Of a stretch of 7,043 nt of DNA, positions 6,942 to 7,043 are shown one piece after another; positions within the stretch are counted from its first letter, which is position 1, and every line of letters starts with the position of its first letter. The position numbers and the translations under genes were made by a program. The notes under the pieces were generated by a model that searched no databases, had not been told where the DNA came from, and saw nothing but the letters and a program-made list of their open reading frames with translations. Source of the DNA: Ruminococcaceae bacterium UBA2656 (GTDB taxonomy: Bacteria; Bacillota; Clostridia; Oscillospirales; Acutalibacteraceae); assembly GCA_002359465.1 (NCBI GenBank), contig DENA01000038.1, positions 5,975 to 13,017 on the forward strand, read 5' to 3'.

Positions 6942-6971
6942 TTGACACCCATTCCCAAAATGATATATGAT
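6942..6971 (+). promoter_or_regulatory. Possible divergent promoter pointing out of the right edge
   Basis: The plus strand has a perfect -35 TTGACA (6942-6947), an 18-bp spacer and TATGAT (6966-6971). It lies back to back with the methyltransferase promoter, 5 bp between the two -35 boxes. It would drive a rightward gene beyond the window. The region is AT-rich, so a chance match is possible. Confidence 0.4.
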
Positions 6972-7014
6972 TATAATAATTTAACAATTGAATCAAAATT
7001 ACAACTGACTGGTT

Positions 7015-7043
7015 CCCCCCCCCTTGGGGGGGGGGGGAGGGGG
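7015..7043. repeat. Homopolymer C-then-G tract at the right edge
   Basis: There are nine C (7015-7023), TT, twelve G (7026-7037), one A and five G up to the last base. The tract forms its own inverted repeat. It is unlike anything else in the window and sits at the end of the sequence, which points to a contig-end assembly or poly-G read artefact; a genuine slippage-prone tract is the alternative. Confidence 0.8.

Noticed and set aside
6970..6998. Second minus-strand promoter (TATAAT at 6970-6975)
   Set aside because: The only -35 partners are TTTTGA at 17 bp or TTGATT at 15 bp, both poor, in an AT-rich stretch where TATAAT is expected by chance.
1..7043. CRISPR array, tRNA, rRNA or insertion sequence
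   Set aside because: No regularly spaced direct repeats, no cloverleaf or rRNA-like stretch, and no transposase or terminal repeats were seen.

Overview
The window looks like a chromosomal segment of a low-to-mid GC Gram-positive bacterium, most likely a Clostridia member (Oscillospiraceae/Lachnospiraceae-like). The reasons are strong purine-rich Shine-Dalgarno sites, near-consensus sigma-A promoters, a lipobox lipoprotein, short intrinsic terminators, and a COG2509-type flavoprotein next to a UPF0178 protein. The taxonomic call is inference from style, not from a marker gene.

Layout, left to right. (1) 1-1381, minus strand: a COG2509-type FAD-dependent oxidoreductase whose last residues run off the left edge. 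Its own promoter (1490-1517) gives a leader of about 100 nt holding a perfect 16-bp hairpin (1419-1453). (2) 1514-1951, minus: a UPF0178 (YaiI/YqxD) PIN-like protein. Its TGA stop lies inside the -35 box of the promoter of gene 1. (3) 1952-2123: a divergent promoter region with a 21-bp palindrome (2026-2046) between two opposite promoters. (4) 2124-2897, plus: a secreted lipoprotein of unknown function, ending at a hairpin terminator (2908-2934). (5) 2947-3597, minus: a beta-phosphoglucomutase-like HAD hydrolase. (6) 3616-6876, minus: a 1086-residue PglX-type adenine-specific DNA methyltransferase (BREX family), only 18 nt upstream of the HAD gene and therefore probably in the same transcript. 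(7) 6877-7043: back-to-back promoters and, at the right edge, a run of C then G that looks like a sequence or assembly artefact, or else a slippery homopolymer.

The PglX-like gene is the most notable content. The known BREX partner pglZ does not follow it; a housekeeping-type HAD phosphatase does. A promoter directly upstream, with a possible divergent promoter behind it, argues against a brxC gene just upstream in the same operon. The gene therefore looks like a stand-alone or relocated PglX rather than part of a canonical BREX-1 operon, though the sequence beyond 7043 is not visible. The other genes are ordinary accessory or housekeeping functions, and nothing shows that they work together as one pathway. 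There is no gene-free stretch longer than 300 bases. I saw no tRNA, rRNA, CRISPR array or insertion sequence.
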